Of a DNA stretch of 64,000 nucleotides, positions 47,674 through 57,613 are shown in pieces. Location: the NCBI GenBank assembly GCA_016714745.1, contig JADKCG010000006.1:62001-126000 (forward strand), written 5' to 3'. The stretch's first letter is position 1, and each line of letters starts with the position of its first letter. The DNA comes from Elusimicrobiota bacterium (GTDB lineage Bacteria > Elusimicrobiota > Elusimicrobia > FEN-1173). A program made the translations under genes and the position numbers. Below the pieces are notes generated by a model. It was not told where the DNA came from, searched no databases, and saw only the letters and a list, made by a program, of their open reading frames with translations.

Positions 47674-49506
47674 CTACACCCCTGCGGTGGCGACGACGCG
47701 CTTTATAGGGATATCCAACTCCGCCGTGACGAGGTATTGAACTTCTGGCGCGCCGGGGTTCAAGAGCCCTTTCACCCGCTCCAGAAGCGGAGCGAAATAG
47801 AAGGGTTCTCCGTCGAATTTACGGATGTGATGCGGAACAGAGAGGCCGGTTTCTTGCCGGAGAAGTTTCGCGAAAAGGCCGGAATAGTTGTTTTCCACCA
47901 GCACAGCCTTCTTGGCGGATTTCAGTTCCTTGAGCGCCGCTTCCGCGGGGAAGGGCCACACGATCCGGAACTGAATATGGTTGACCTTCATCCCTTCTTT
48001 TTCCAAGGCCAACCGAATATTTTTTAAGGTTTTGTAGGTGGATCCCCATCCCACCAAAGTCAGGTCGGCTTGGGCCGGCCCTTCTTTAACAAATGATTCC
48101 CCCGCGATTTCTTTCGCGAGGGCGTCCATTTTCCGGAAACGTTTGCGCACCATTTTGACGCGGGTGGTGGGGTTGGTGAAGATGTCGGAAATCAGGGTGC
48201 CATCTTCATCGTGTTCGTCGGACCCGGCCACATGCTGGCCCCCCTCAAGCCCGGGATAGACGCGGGGCGAAATACCGGAGGGCGTATCGGCGTAGCGCGT
48301 ATAGTCTGCGCCCACGCTGTCCACCACGTCGCCGCGGTCGATGACTACTTTGTTTGTCAACGCCTCGGAATCCACGGTTTCCAGGTGTTCGGAAAGCAGA
48401 AGGTCCGACAAGAGCATGACGGGAAGCTGATATTTTTCTGCGATGTTCAAAGATTGAACCGTAGAGAAATAGGCATCTTCCACAGAGATCGGCGTCATGA
48501 CGGCTTTAGGGTATTCCCCCTGTCCCGCTCCCAACGCTTGAAAGAGATCCCCCTGTTCCGTTTTAGTCGGAAGACCCGTGGAAGGACCACCCCGCTGAAC
48601 CAACACCGCCACCACGGGGACTTCCGTGATCCCAGAAAGACCCATGGCCTCGGTCATGAGCGCGAACCCCCCTCCGGAGGTCCCGGTCATGGCCCGCGTG
48701 CCGGAAAATCCTGCGCCGATGGCCATATTAATAGAGGCAATTTCGTCTTCGCACTGTTTCATCACAATGCCATACTTGGAAGAACGAGGCGCTAGCCAAT
48801 GCATGATGGCAGAAGCCGGGGTCATGGGGTAAGCGGAATAGAACGTGCATCCTCCCGCCACCGCACCCAAAGCAATGGCCTGATTGGCGCCCAACAACAT
48901 GCGGGGACGACCGTCGCCTTTCAATACAATATCCTTCAACGGTTGGAATTTGGATTGGGCGTATTCAAACCCTTTGCGGGCCACTTTGACGTTGAGGTCG
49001 GCGATCTCGGCTTTTTTCTTGCCGAACTGGTCGCGGACCGCTTTCTCGAAAACGTCCCATGACAATTGAAGAAGATTAATAAAAACCCCGCACGCTAAGG
49101 TGTTTTGCATGACCGGATTGCGGCCAAACTCTGCTGTTAGGTCGCCCACGGGCAACCCATAGGCCAAAGCCCCGGCGGGAAGCGCGGACACGTCAAGCTT
49201 CACTTTGTCGCTATTAAAGATGAATCCCCGGCCCGCACCTTTATTGATGGACTTAATATGATAATCCACGGAATCTTGGTTGAGGGCAATCAGGAGATCA
49301 AAATTGTCGCCGTGAGTATAAACCGGCTCTGAACTGGCCTGGAACTGATAGACCACGTGCCCGCCCCGAATCACGGACTGATACGAGCTCTGGGCAAAAT
49401 AGTGAAGCCCACTCCGGCTACAGGTCTTGGCAAGAATGTCACCCGTGGACGCCACGCCGTCGCCGGCCGCGCCCCCGATCCAAACTGTCGCTGATTTAAT
49501 ATCCAT
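47674..49506 (-). CDS. 2-oxoacid:ferredoxin oxidoreductase subunit alpha (gamma-alpha fusion)
   Basis: The 610-aa protein fuses a gamma domain (WIGGAAGDGVASTGDILAKT, VIRGGHVVYQFQ) to the alpha pyrimidine-binding domain (SAYPMTPASAIMHWLA, MAIGAGFSGTRAMTGTSGGG) and the C-terminal transketolase-like domain (LTLVGWGSTYKTLKNIRLAL). This is the KorA-type arrangement. It is first in the korA-korB order with a 94-bp spacer that carries two small palindromes (GCCCCATTAATGGGGC and GCCCGTTAAATCGGGC). Confidence 0.93.
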   Translation of the reverse strand: MDIKSATVWIGGAAGDGVASTGDILAKTCSRSGLHYFAQSSYQSVIRGGHVVYQFQASSEPVYTHGDNFDLLIALNQDSVDYHIKSINKGAGRGFIFNSDKVKLDVSALPAGALAYGLPVGDLTAEFGRNPVMQNTLACGVFINLLQLSWDVFEKAVRDQFGKKKAEIADLNVKVARKGFEYAQSKFQPLKDIVLKGDGRPRMLLGANQAIALGAVAGGCTFYSAYPMTPASAIMHWLAPRSSKYGIVMKQCEDEIASINMAIGAGFSGTRAMTGTSGGGFALMTEAMGLSGITEVPVVAVLVQRGGPSTGLPTKTEQGDLFQALGAGQGEYPKAVMTPISVEDAYFSTVQSLNIAEKYQLPVMLLSDLLLSEHLETVDSEALTNKVVIDRGDVVDSVGADYTRYADTPSGISPRVYPGLEGGQHVAGSDEHDEDGTLISDIFTNPTTRVKMVRKRFRKMDALAKEIAGESFVKEGPAQADLTLVGWGSTYKTLKNIRLALEKEGMKVNHIQFRIVWPFPAEAALKELKSAKKAVLVENNYSGLFAKLLRQETGLSVPHHIRKFDGEPFYFAPLLERVKGLLNPGAPEVQYLVTAELDIPIKRVVATAGV

Positions 49507-49712
49507 TGCGATGAATCCTCCTTAATAAATACCCTCTGTGGGAGGGCAATTCAACGAAGACCGGTTATTGATCTGGCAAAACACGTCGTTGGATTCGCCT
49601 GGCCTGCGAGTAAACAATCGACTACGGTGGGGTTAATACCCGACCATTTTAATAATATATAAACCCGTTGTCAAATTGGGCTCATGACCCCCTGAAGATC
49701 AGGGAAGGATGG

Positions 49713-49803
49713 TGCATCGGCTTCCAGCCCATGTATTTCTAAACGGGCAGGTCGTTCCCACACGGAACTTCCATTAGCGCGGTCGGATGCCCGTTCTACA
49801 AAC
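49713..49803. repeat. Dispersed palindromic repeat pair
   Basis: A degraded copy of the CTTCCAGCCCATGTATTTCT ... CGGTCGGATGCCCGT ... CTACAAA unit seen at 39692-39827 and 61357-61402. It occupies the otherwise gene-free 49507-49821, where I see nothing else. Confidence 0.5.
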
Positions 49804-49821
49804 CCCTGACAAACCGTGGGC

Positions 49822-49991
49822 CTATTCATCTGGTCCTCCCAATCCCAGGGCCACTGAAATTTGGTGTGTGCCGCAATCGTCTTTGGCGGTGATGACACCA
49901 AAAGGAGGAAAAGTCTTTCCTGGATCTCGATGGGCTTCCTGATGCAGGATCGTGGCTTTCTCCCAAAAGGTTCGCTCCGCCACAATGAAAG
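49822..49991 (-). pseudogene. Chimeric remnant: nucleotidyltransferase-toxin fragment fused to a copied PorV-gene tail
   Basis: A short minus-strand open frame reads NPFIVAERTFWEKATILHQE ... and ends GTHQISVALGLGGPDE plus stop. The first part, with ERTFWEKATxLH, is a motif of AbiEii-like nucleotidyltransferase proteins. The last 70 bp (49822-49891) copy 52688-52757, the end of the PorV-like gene, with 4 mismatches. It has no credible start and directly abuts the AbiEii gene end. Confidence 0.6.
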
Positions 49992-49993
49992 GA

Positions 49994-50905
49994 TTATCTC
50001 CAAGGCCCTCCCTGGGACCATGTGGCCTTGAACTTTTGTTTCGCGGCCAAAGCCGCCCAAACAGGCATGAGAAAATTCAAAATCGAATTCCCGACACGGA
50101 TGAAATCCTCTTGTGGTCCAGGCAGGTTATTGGTAGTCAAAAAGGCGCGCCATTGTTGGGCACGTGCTGTGTCGATATAAAACCCTTTTTCAAAGGCGGA
50201 CGGTTGGGAAACGCCAATCTCTGTTCGACGCCGGTCAAAGGTGGCCGCCACGGCTTTCGCTAAGTCCTCGCCTTTGAACTTAAACTGACTTAACAAATTA
50301 AAGATATCGTAGAAATCTTTATACCGGCTGTTTCGTTCCCCTTGCATGACCATGGTATGCAATTTCTCCGCAATGACGGCTTCTGGGGGATAGGCCCGGA
50401 TGCGCGGACATGGATCGCCCAGAAGTGTCGGGTAATCCACATCCTGGGCGGAAGGATAAATGGCGTCACCAAAACCGATGTCGATCTGGAGGGGAATTCG
50501 GGATTCCCCGAGCGTAGCGCGGAGTTGAACGCGGAGGCCGTGATAGTCGCTTTCATGCCGGATGGGAGAAAGCGAAAGGGATTTGGGATCGAAAAGAATC
50601 TCATCTGGGATATTCGGGAGAACGCAGATATCCCGCATGGCCACCAGAACTTCCCCCTCTTCTGGGCCACAATACCCCGTAAAGTCCAGGTCCCGGGTGG
50701 GGCGGTAGATCGAGCCGCCCCAGACCGCATAAAGAGCCGCTCCTTTTAGAATAAACGTGTTCCGGTGCGATGAAACGCCAAGGCGATAAAGGAATCGTTC
50801 GATGCCATAACGCTGGAGACCAAATTGGATGTCTTCTCCTCGCTCCCGGAGCAGATTGCGAAGCCGATGTCGAACCGATTCTGCGCGGCCCTTCTCAGTT
50901 CTCAC
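49994..50905 (-). CDS. AbiEii-family nucleotidyltransferase toxin
   Basis: The 303-aa protein starts at GTG 50905, overlapping the antitoxin stop as GTGA; an ATG at 50953 lies inside the antitoxin gene. It has the DNA polymerase beta-like nucleotidyltransferase core: FILKGAALYAVWGGSIYRPT followed by RDLDFTG (the DxD-type metal site), then PLQIDIGFGD and EKLHTMVMQGERNSRYKDFYD. These motifs match type IV AbiEii/AbiGii toxins, which inactivate targets by adding nucleotides and cause abortive infection. It is downstream of the AbiEi antitoxin, the canonical order. Confidence 0.9.
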   Translation of the reverse strand: MRTEKGRAESVRHRLRNLLRERGEDIQFGLQRYGIERFLYRLGVSSHRNTFILKGAALYAVWGGSIYRPTRDLDFTGYCGPEEGEVLVAMRDICVLPNIPDEILFDPKSLSLSPIRHESDYHGLRVQLRATLGESRIPLQIDIGFGDAIYPSAQDVDYPTLLGDPCPRIRAYPPEAVIAEKLHTMVMQGERNSRYKDFYDIFNLLSQFKFKGEDLAKAVAATFDRRRTEIGVSQPSAFEKGFYIDTARAQQWRAFLTTNNLPGPQEDFIRVGNSILNFLMPVWAALAAKQKFKATWSQGGPWR

Positions 50906-51516
50906 GAGGACAACGCCTCCACATAAGGACTGATGACCGTGCTGATCCGACAAACCTTTGCGGTGCGCATGATTTCGTCAACGGAGGTCTTACGAGAGTG
51001 AATCGCGTCACGAAGGGCTTCCAGCGCGACGGCCAGCCCGATCTTTTGACGGTATCGGAAACAATCCACCACCGTTCTCGCTGGGGAAGTGACGAACACT
51101 TTAACACCCATCATTGTCCGCTGGCTCACACCATACTTGAGCATGGGGCCTGAATAGCGAACAATGCGAACTTGGGAGGGAAGAAGCGCCGGTTTGCGGC
51201 TCTTACGATTGAGGGCTATCCAAACCGTATGGGGTAACTGCGTGCCTATATCGTGGACGCGCAGAGCACTGAGCAGGCAAACGATCGTTTTAGGAGCGGC
51301 GGCGGCGACCATGGCTATGGTTTCCATTTCGGTGGGCTCCGCATTCGAAACACGATAAAGCCCACGGGAGATCTTTTCCACGTCCCTGTTTTTTAATAGT
51401 TGTTGAATGTTTTGGAATGTCAGTCCGAGTTTTTTGGCGTCGCCGGGCCTGAAAAATACGCGATTCTTGATTTTTTCAAAAACGGATTTACTCGAGGGGT
51501 AACCCATGTTGGCCAT
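50902..51516 (-). CDS. AbiEi-type antitoxin / transcriptional repressor
   Basis: About 204 aa from M at 51516 (M at 51507 is also possible). It has an N-terminal winged-helix segment (AKKLGLTFQNIQQLLKNRDV; KISRGLYRVSN) and the AbiEi C-terminal region with TIVCLLSALRVHDIGTQLPH and VKVFVTSPARTVVDCFRYRQ. AbiEi proteins neutralise AbiEii and repress the operon by binding inverted repeats. A perfect 12-bp inverted repeat lies directly upstream (51523-51556). Confidence 0.9.
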   Translation of the reverse strand: MANMGYPSSKSVFEKIKNRVFFRPGDAKKLGLTFQNIQQLLKNRDVEKISRGLYRVSNAEPTEMETIAMVAAAAPKTIVCLLSALRVHDIGTQLPHTVWIALNRKSRKPALLPSQVRIVRYSGPMLKYGVSQRTMMGVKVFVTSPARTVVDCFRYRQKIGLAVALEALRDAIHSRKTSVDEIMRTAKVCRISTVISPYVEALSS

Positions 51517-51522
51517 GTTATT

Positions 51523-51556
51523 AAATGTCGGCACATAAATTCAAGTGCCGACATTT
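51523..51556. promoter_or_regulatory. 12-bp perfect inverted repeat, probable AbiEi operator
   Basis: AAATGTCGGCAC at 51523-51534 pairs exactly with GTGCCGACATTT at 51545-51556 across a 10-nt spacer. It lies 7 bp upstream of the antitoxin ATG, as expected for negative autoregulation by AbiEi. Confidence 0.7.
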
Positions 51557-51639
51557 ATCTTGACTGAAAACGAAAAGAAACGAAAAGGGGTCAAGTCTTG
51601 ACTTTATATTCTTCAATCGTTGCAATTCCCGCCCGCATC

Positions 51640-52695
51640 CTATGGGATGAGAAGCACCAACACCCGTCGGTTTTTGGCTCTGCCGAGGGGGGTGGCGTTG
51701 GAGGCGGCGGGTTTTTTGGGGCCGTGGGCGAAGATCGTGAAGCGTTTTTTGTCGAGTCCCCAGCGGGAGACGAAGAAGTCGCGCACCGTGTTGGCGCGTT
51801 TGCGGGAGAGGGCGATGTTGTATCCAAGGGGGCCTCGGCTGTCGGCGTGGCCGTGGATTTCCACCTCGGCGGCGGGGTCATTGCGCAGAATTTTGGCGAT
51901 TTCTTCTAAAGCCGGAATTTCGGCTTCCAGGTCGCTTCCTTCCCTGTCCGATCGATCGAATTGGAACAGGATGTTGATCTTATGGGACGTCACCCCGACA
52001 GCAGGGGCCGCCGTCTCAGCCGTCGTCGCGGCCGCTGGTGCGATCACCATGGCGGGGGAGCCTTCGCTCGCGGTGGCCGTTGGGGAATTATCGGCACCGG
52101 GGCTCGTTTCTTCCGCCGGTTGGGTTTGTTTTTGTTCCACGGGTTTGGCGATGGGTTCTTTGCGCGGAATGGTTTTAAATGACCGCGCCAAGGTGACCCC
52201 AACGGTTACGAGCGTCATGGTCTCTCCCGTTCCACCCGATGAAGGGGAAAACCACAACTCCGATTTCAGTCCCAGGTCCCAACGGGGATGAATGGGGCGA
52301 CGGACCCCCACCCCGCCGCGAAACACCAGCCGGTTCATGGACCCGGCCTCTTTGTCCGTGCCGATCCCCGCGCCCAGTCGGGCAAACGGCGACCACGTTC
52401 CCCAGGGCGAGCCGCGTCGGTCGCCCACGAACGTGACGGGTTTTAGCCGATGCCCGTTTTGGAGTGACAGGACGTTGTAGCCAAATCCTTTGGACCAGCC
52501 TTTGTGGCCACCATAACGAACCAACCCTCCCGCTGAAAAACCCGATTTGCCTTCACTGCGCACCACGGACGATCCCACCGCCGCCACGCCCCCGGCGTCG
52601 AGTTCCACGCCCCAGGCGTCTTTAATCTCCCCCCACAGTGACGACGCGCCACACACCACCCACGCACACACTGCCCACGTGCGCTTTCTATTCAT
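51640..52695 (-). CDS. OmpA-family outer-membrane protein
   Basis: The 351-aa protein has a signal peptide (MNRKRTWAVCAWVVCGASSL), a beta-barrel-like N-terminal half (YGGHKGWSKGFGYNVLSLQN), a linker rich in Pro/Ala/Thr and a C-terminal OmpA peptidoglycan-binding domain with EVEIHGHADSRGPLGYNIAL and LSRKRANTVRDFFVSRWG. It anchors the outer membrane to murein. Its start overlaps the end of the PorV-like gene by 8 nt, so it is the last gene of the surface operon. Confidence 0.88.
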   Translation of the reverse strand: MNRKRTWAVCAWVVCGASSLWGEIKDAWGVELDAGGVAAVGSSVVRSEGKSGFSAGGLVRYGGHKGWSKGFGYNVLSLQNGHRLKPVTFVGDRRGSPWGTWSPFARLGAGIGTDKEAGSMNRLVFRGGVGVRRPIHPRWDLGLKSELWFSPSSGGTGETMTLVTVGVTLARSFKTIPRKEPIAKPVEQKQTQPAEETSPGADNSPTATASEGSPAMVIAPAAATTAETAAPAVGVTSHKINILFQFDRSDREGSDLEAEIPALEEIAKILRNDPAAEVEIHGHADSRGPLGYNIALSRKRANTVRDFFVSRWGLDKKRFTIFAHGPKKPAASNATPLGRAKNRRVLVLLIP

Positions 52696-53698
52696 CTGGT
52701 CCTCCCAACCCTAGGGCCACTGATATTTGGTGTGTGCCGGAATCGTCTTTGGCGGTGTCGAGCGGGAGCAGGTATCCGTAGTCCACCCGCAGGGCCCGGA
52801 ACCGCGCGCCCACGCCTGTTGTCAGGCGGGAATAGTTTTCTGCCCCCACGCCGCCGCCCAGGCGGAGAACCACATATTTCATCGTTTTCTCGATGCCGCC
52901 TTTCAGCCGCGCCTGGCCCTTGTCGTTGATGTTTTGGTAGGACCCTTCCACCAACGCCATGCCCCACCGGGTGTCATAGCCGCCCCCTACTTTCCACACC
53001 CGGTCCACAGAATCTTTGCCGTAAAACCCAAGGTCGGGTTCCAGAACGTGAGCCACCGTCACTCCCACCCGCCATCGATCGCTGGGGACCCACTGGGCGC
53101 CTAAGGTCATGTCCCAGGCCGTGGCAGAGAGATCGGCGGGCGATCCCGCTCCCGGCACAGGGTCTCCTGTCACGGGGTCCAACACAGTTCCTGCGGAACT
53201 GTTCGTGTTGGCCGATTTGCGCAAGTAGTTGGCGACGGCGCCCCAGCGAACCCGCTCCCGCCACGCCCGGGCATATCCCAATGACAGAGTTTCTTCAGAA
53301 TACACATCGGCCGCGCCGTATCCGCTGTAGCTCAGCCCCACCGTTCCCCACGGACTGGGACTCGCCCAGCCGAAAAACGATCGGCTGGTATCGCCACCGT
53401 CGTCAAACCCTTTGACCAGACGGCCGTAATACAGCCCCGCTTCCGGTTCCATCAGATCGCAAAGACTTCCGGGATTATAGTGCATGGCAAACACGTCGCC
53501 CGTCGCGGCGGTCATCGCCCCGTCTAGCGCCGTCGCTCGCCCGCCGGTATGCGACTCTTCAAAAGCTGTCCATCCAGGCTGACCAACGAACAAAGACAAA
53601 AAGAGAAAAAGGATCTTTGCGCAACGAGTTGCGTTCTCTGCAAAATCGACACATTTTGCTCGGAGACAACCAAAAAAGAATTTCTCTTTGCGTTTCAT
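52688..53698 (-). CDS. PorV/FadL-like outer-membrane barrel protein
   Basis: The 336-aa protein starts at MKRKEKFFFG (53698), overlapping the stop of the fibronectin-type gene as ATGA. After a signal segment it has GGRATALDGAMTAATGDVFA and MHYNPGSL, the hallmark (GxRxxALGxAxxAxxxDxxAxxxNPA) of PorV/UPF0164-like barrels, and alternating beta strands thereafter. PorV-type proteins in Bacteroidota shuttle type IX substrates; in other phyla the role is unknown. Coupled between a large surface protein and OmpA. Confidence 0.78.
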   Translation of the reverse strand: MKRKEKFFFGCLRAKCVDFAENATRCAKILFLFLSLFVGQPGWTAFEESHTGGRATALDGAMTAATGDVFAMHYNPGSLCDLMEPEAGLYYGRLVKGFDDGGDTSRSFFGWASPSPWGTVGLSYSGYGAADVYSEETLSLGYARAWRERVRWGAVANYLRKSANTNSSAGTVLDPVTGDPVPGAGSPADLSATAWDMTLGAQWVPSDRWRVGVTVAHVLEPDLGFYGKDSVDRVWKVGGGYDTRWGMALVEGSYQNINDKGQARLKGGIEKTMKYVVLRLGGGVGAENYSRLTTGVGARFRALRVDYGYLLPLDTAKDDSGTHQISVALGLGGPDE

Positions 53699-56600
53699 TT
53701 CAGGAGCACCACAATCCCGCTCGTGCGGCGGCCGCCCACGGTGATCTCGTAGTGGTAGATGCCGCCGTCGCAGATGGCTCCGTGGCGCGCTCGGCCGTCC
53801 CATTTCAGGGTCAGGCCAGGGATCGGCCCTGGCGCCATGTCGGCCACGTGCATGTTGTCGGAATTGTAGACGGCTCCGTCCATGGGCAGGTTCTCAGAAT
53901 TTTCCAGTCGGAACACCACCTCCTCCGCACGGCCGTCCCCGTTGGGGCTAAAGGAGCGGTTGTAGACTTCCCGCACCAGCGGCCCGCTCTCCAGTGCGCC
54001 CATCACACGGTAAATCCCGGTCCGCGCAATGTTCACCGTAACAACCCCTGGCGGGCCCACCCGCGCCGAACCCACCAACGACCACCGCGATCCTGTCCAC
54101 TTTTCCACCGGCCGCACGCCGCCCGTTGCGCTGGGCAGTGGGATCGTCATTTCTCCCACAGGCGAAAATGTCACGTCCCCCGCCGATCCGCCGGACGGGT
54201 TGACCACCGTCACCTCAAAACCCACCAAACCACCGTCCGCGCTGTGGGGCGCGACCGTCGCGGTGTGCTGGGCCGACGTTTCTCCCGTCAGCAGACCCTG
54301 GGGCGTCACCGCCAGATGGCCCACCTCGGACGGATAGACGTAACGGCCGCCGTCGACGTTGTCGATCGCCGGGGTCAACCCGGAGAACAAATCCAAACAT
54401 TCTGCCCGGATCGCGTGGTATTGGTTCGGCGGAGGGGACAGAACCAGGCCGTAGACTGTCCCGGTGGTGCTGGCCAGCTCGGTGGTAAAGGGCCCGCTGG
54501 GCGAGTGGGACTGGAACAGGTGGTAGGTCACTGTCCCCGCCAAAACATCGCCGTTGGTGTCCCGTGTCACAGGGTCCCAGGCGTAGGTGATCCCGCCAGT
54601 GCCCAGCGATCCGCGCAGGTTCATGGGCACCGCGGGTCCCGCGCCGGTGGTGGTCAGAGAGAGTGTTTCAGAATACGCGCTCGCCAGGCTCCCGTGGTTG
54701 ATGGCACGGACGCGCACGGTGTAGGAAGTTCCGGGGTCCAACCCCACGAACGGCGCGGTGGTGTTTGTGGTCACGGAAACCTGGGGATTTCCCGCGCCCC
54801 CCGCCCGTTCGATTTCGTAGAGGGTGCCCGGCGGGTTGCCGTTATTGGAGAACGATACCGTCACCCCCACCGCCGACAGCCCGGTATAAGCCAACCCCTG
54901 TGGTACCGCCGCAAAGGTCACTGCCACGCCCAAGACGGTGTTCGCGCTACACCCGTTACCGTTACAGCCGGTGACAAAACCGTAGTAGCTGGTGTTGGCG
55001 GTTAAACCGGCGATGGTCGTGTTCAACCCCGCGGTCGTGTCAGAACCCTCCACGGCCACGGGCGGATTGTCGACCATGGTGGACAAACTCAGTGTATAAG
55101 ACGTAGCCCCCGCCGCGGACCCCCAATCGCCTCGGATGGAATTCTCGGACACGGTGGTTAAACTTCCCACGCCGGGGTCCGTGTAAGTTGGAACAAGGCA
55201 CAGCTCGTTACTGGGTGCTGTGGGGACGTTGTCCCAACTGTTGGCTAACACGCGGTAACAGGCCGGGGTGCCAGGAGACAAATTGGTTAAGAGAGCCGTC
55301 ACTTCCGACGTCGAAAATGACACTGTATAGGCCCCCCCCGGTTCCGTGGCGGTTTCCACCACGTACGCAGTTCCCGCGGGGTTATTGCTGGAGTCCCAGC
55401 TCAACGTGGCGCCGACCGAGTTCATCGCTGTTGTGGACAACGAGACCGGCGGGTTGGCCCAGGTCGCGGTGGATCCCACCGCCGTGTAGGCGGAACAGCC
55501 CGCTCCGTTACAGGCGGTGATAAACCCGAAATAGGGGGTATTGGGCGTCAAGGCGGTGACCGTGCCAGAAAGCGCGGCGGTAACGCTGGACCCCGCCACG
55601 GCAACAGGCGGGTTTGCGGCGACGGTGGAGACCACCAAAGTGTAGCTGGACGCGCCCACCGAAAAGACCCACCCGGCGGTGATCGATGTTTGTGAACGGG
55701 AGGTCCAATCGGCCGTGGCGGGCGGCGACGGGGCCAACAACACGCCGGCGGTGTTGGATATGCCTGACCAGTTGGGGACTTCGTCGCCGGTCCACAAAAC
55801 AAAATAATGGGTCACCCCCCCGGCCAGGCCTGTCACCGTGCGGATCTGGGCCGATCCCGGGCCCGCATTCGTGGTCGAGATCGTGACGGTCGTGGCATCG
55901 GTCGGCGTTGAGCTCGTGCTCCAGGTGACGGCGTAGGTGGCATACTGGATTCGATAGTTGCCCGTGAGGTTGTTATACACCCCGTCCGCCCCCGCCGAAG
56001 ACCACGACAGGTTCACTTCTCCAGAATTCGCCCCTGTCACCGCCGTCAACGCGCTGGTCGAGGGCGCATACCCTTCCGCCGATGGAATTGCCCAGGTGGA
56101 ATTTGACACGTCTGACCAGTTGGGCCCATCGTCGCAGGTCCACAATACAAAGTGATACGTTGTCAACGGTATTAGCCCGGTCACCGTGTGGCTTTGGGCC
56201 GATCCCGGAACCGCGTTCGTGGTCGAGATCGTGACGGTCGTGGCATCGGTCGGCGTTGAGCTCGTGCTCCAGGTGACGGTGTAGGTGGCATACTGGATGC
56301 GGTAATTGCCTGTGAGGTTGCCAACCCCGCCGTCGTCGCCGGGGGAGTCCCAGGAGAGAGAGATCTCGCCTTCCGCCGCGCCTTCTTGAGCGGTAAAAGT
56401 GATGGCAGAAGAGGGCGCAATCATGTCGCCAACTTCCTCGTAATTGGCCGGGCCGTTAAGGCCCCACCCGTCATTGGCGCCGCCGTTGTAAGAAGGGGGC
56501 TGGGACGCGGTCAACGTGTATTGGTCGTACGCGTCCAATCCGCCTGTGAAATTCAGTTCCAGCCGTTGCGTGTCGGGGCTGGGGGGAACCCCCGCCAGTT

Positions 56601-57533
56601 TCAGGCCCGTCACTGTCAGCGTGTCGCCATTGGCGAAATTCGTTGTCACTGGAATCTGCAGACTGCGCCCATCACTGGAATAGATCGCCGAGCCCACCTT
56701 GCCCACGGCATTGCCGCCGAGCGTCACCGCCACGTTTGTATCAAACCAAGACGACCACGTCGCGGGGACAGCGATTTGAATTGTTGTGCCGCTCGTGAGC
56801 GTGCTTCCGGGCGAGGCGGCGGTGATCGTCAGCATGGCCAGCGCGGGGTTCCCTGAGAGCCACGCGAGCGGTTGGTCGGCCCCCGACGACATCGTCACAT
56901 CCGCGCCCCCCACCGCCACGGCGCCGGCCATGGCCTGCTGGCCCCATCCGTCGTTCGTGCCGCCGTTGTAAGAAGGGGGCTGGGACGCGGTCAACGTGTA
57001 TTGGTCGTACGCGTCCAATCCGCCTGTGAAATTCAGTTCCAGCCGTTGCGTGTCGGGGCTGGGGGGAACCCCCGCCAGTTTCAGGCCCGTCACTGTCAGC
57101 GTGTCGCCATTGGCGAAATTCGTTGTCACTGGAATCTGCAGACTGCGCCCATCACTGGAATAGATCGCCGAGCCCACCTTGCCCACGGCATTGCCGCCGA
57201 GCGTCACCGCCACGTTTGTATCAAACCAAGACGACCACGTCGCGGGACAGCGATTTGAATTGTTGTGCCGCTCGTGAGCGTGCTTCCGGGCGAGGCGGCG
57301 GTGATCGTCAGCATGGCCAGCGCGGGGTTCCCTGAGAGCCACGCGAGCGGTTGGTCGGCCCCCGACGACATCGTCACATCCGCGCCCCCCACCGCCACGG
57401 CACCGGCCATGGCCTGCTGGCCCCATCCGTCGTTCGCGCCACCATTAAAACAGGGCAGGTCCGTGGCCCAATCCGTCGCATGGGCCACTGACAGGAAAAA
57501 AACCAACGATAAACCTACGACCGTCGTTTTCAT
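53695..57533 (-). CDS. Large secreted fibronectin type III repeat protein (one apparent frameshift)
   Basis: About 1,280 aa when joined. A signal peptide (MKTTVVGLSLVFFLSVAHAT) is followed by two near-identical 160-aa units (AIYSSDGRSLQIPVTTNFAN; LELNFTGGLDAYDQYTLTAS), then about eight fibronectin-III-like modules with SWDSPGDDGGVGNLTGNYRI and NLSPGTPACYRVLANSWDNV patterns, and a C-terminal FlgD/CHU_C-like module (SFSPNGDGRAEEVVFRLENS; LKWDGRARHGAICDGGIYHY). The first frame breaks at 57244-57246, where the upstream unit has GGG and the second copy GGGG. Likely a surface adhesin or structural protein; it starts 80 bp after the DGR template repeat. Confidence 0.82.
56461..57420. repeat. 480-bp tandem duplication inside the fibronectin-type gene
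   Basis: 56461-56940 and 56941-57420 align at an offset of exactly 480 bp (160 codons), shortened to 479 after the one-base gap at 57244. Most of the unit is base-for-base identical; differences are clustered at the junctions, for example GTGCCGCC against GCGCCACC. The period is a multiple of three, so the protein gains one domain. Confidence 0.88.
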
Positions 57534-57613
57534 TCGCGACTTCTCCCAACGTTTAACTTATAAACCTCAAAACCAGTGACATGCCCCGTTTCCTCCCGCC
57601 TCTTCCACAAAAA

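Noticed and set aside
50906..50953. ATG start of the AbiEii gene at 50953
   Set aside because: It lies inside the antitoxin gene. The GTG at 50905 overlaps the antitoxin stop as GTGA, the arrangement used by its neighbours.
56461..57420. CRISPR-like array
   Set aside because: The repeats are 480-bp, adjacent and coding, so this is a tandem domain duplication. I saw no short spaced direct repeats of CRISPR type anywhere in the window.
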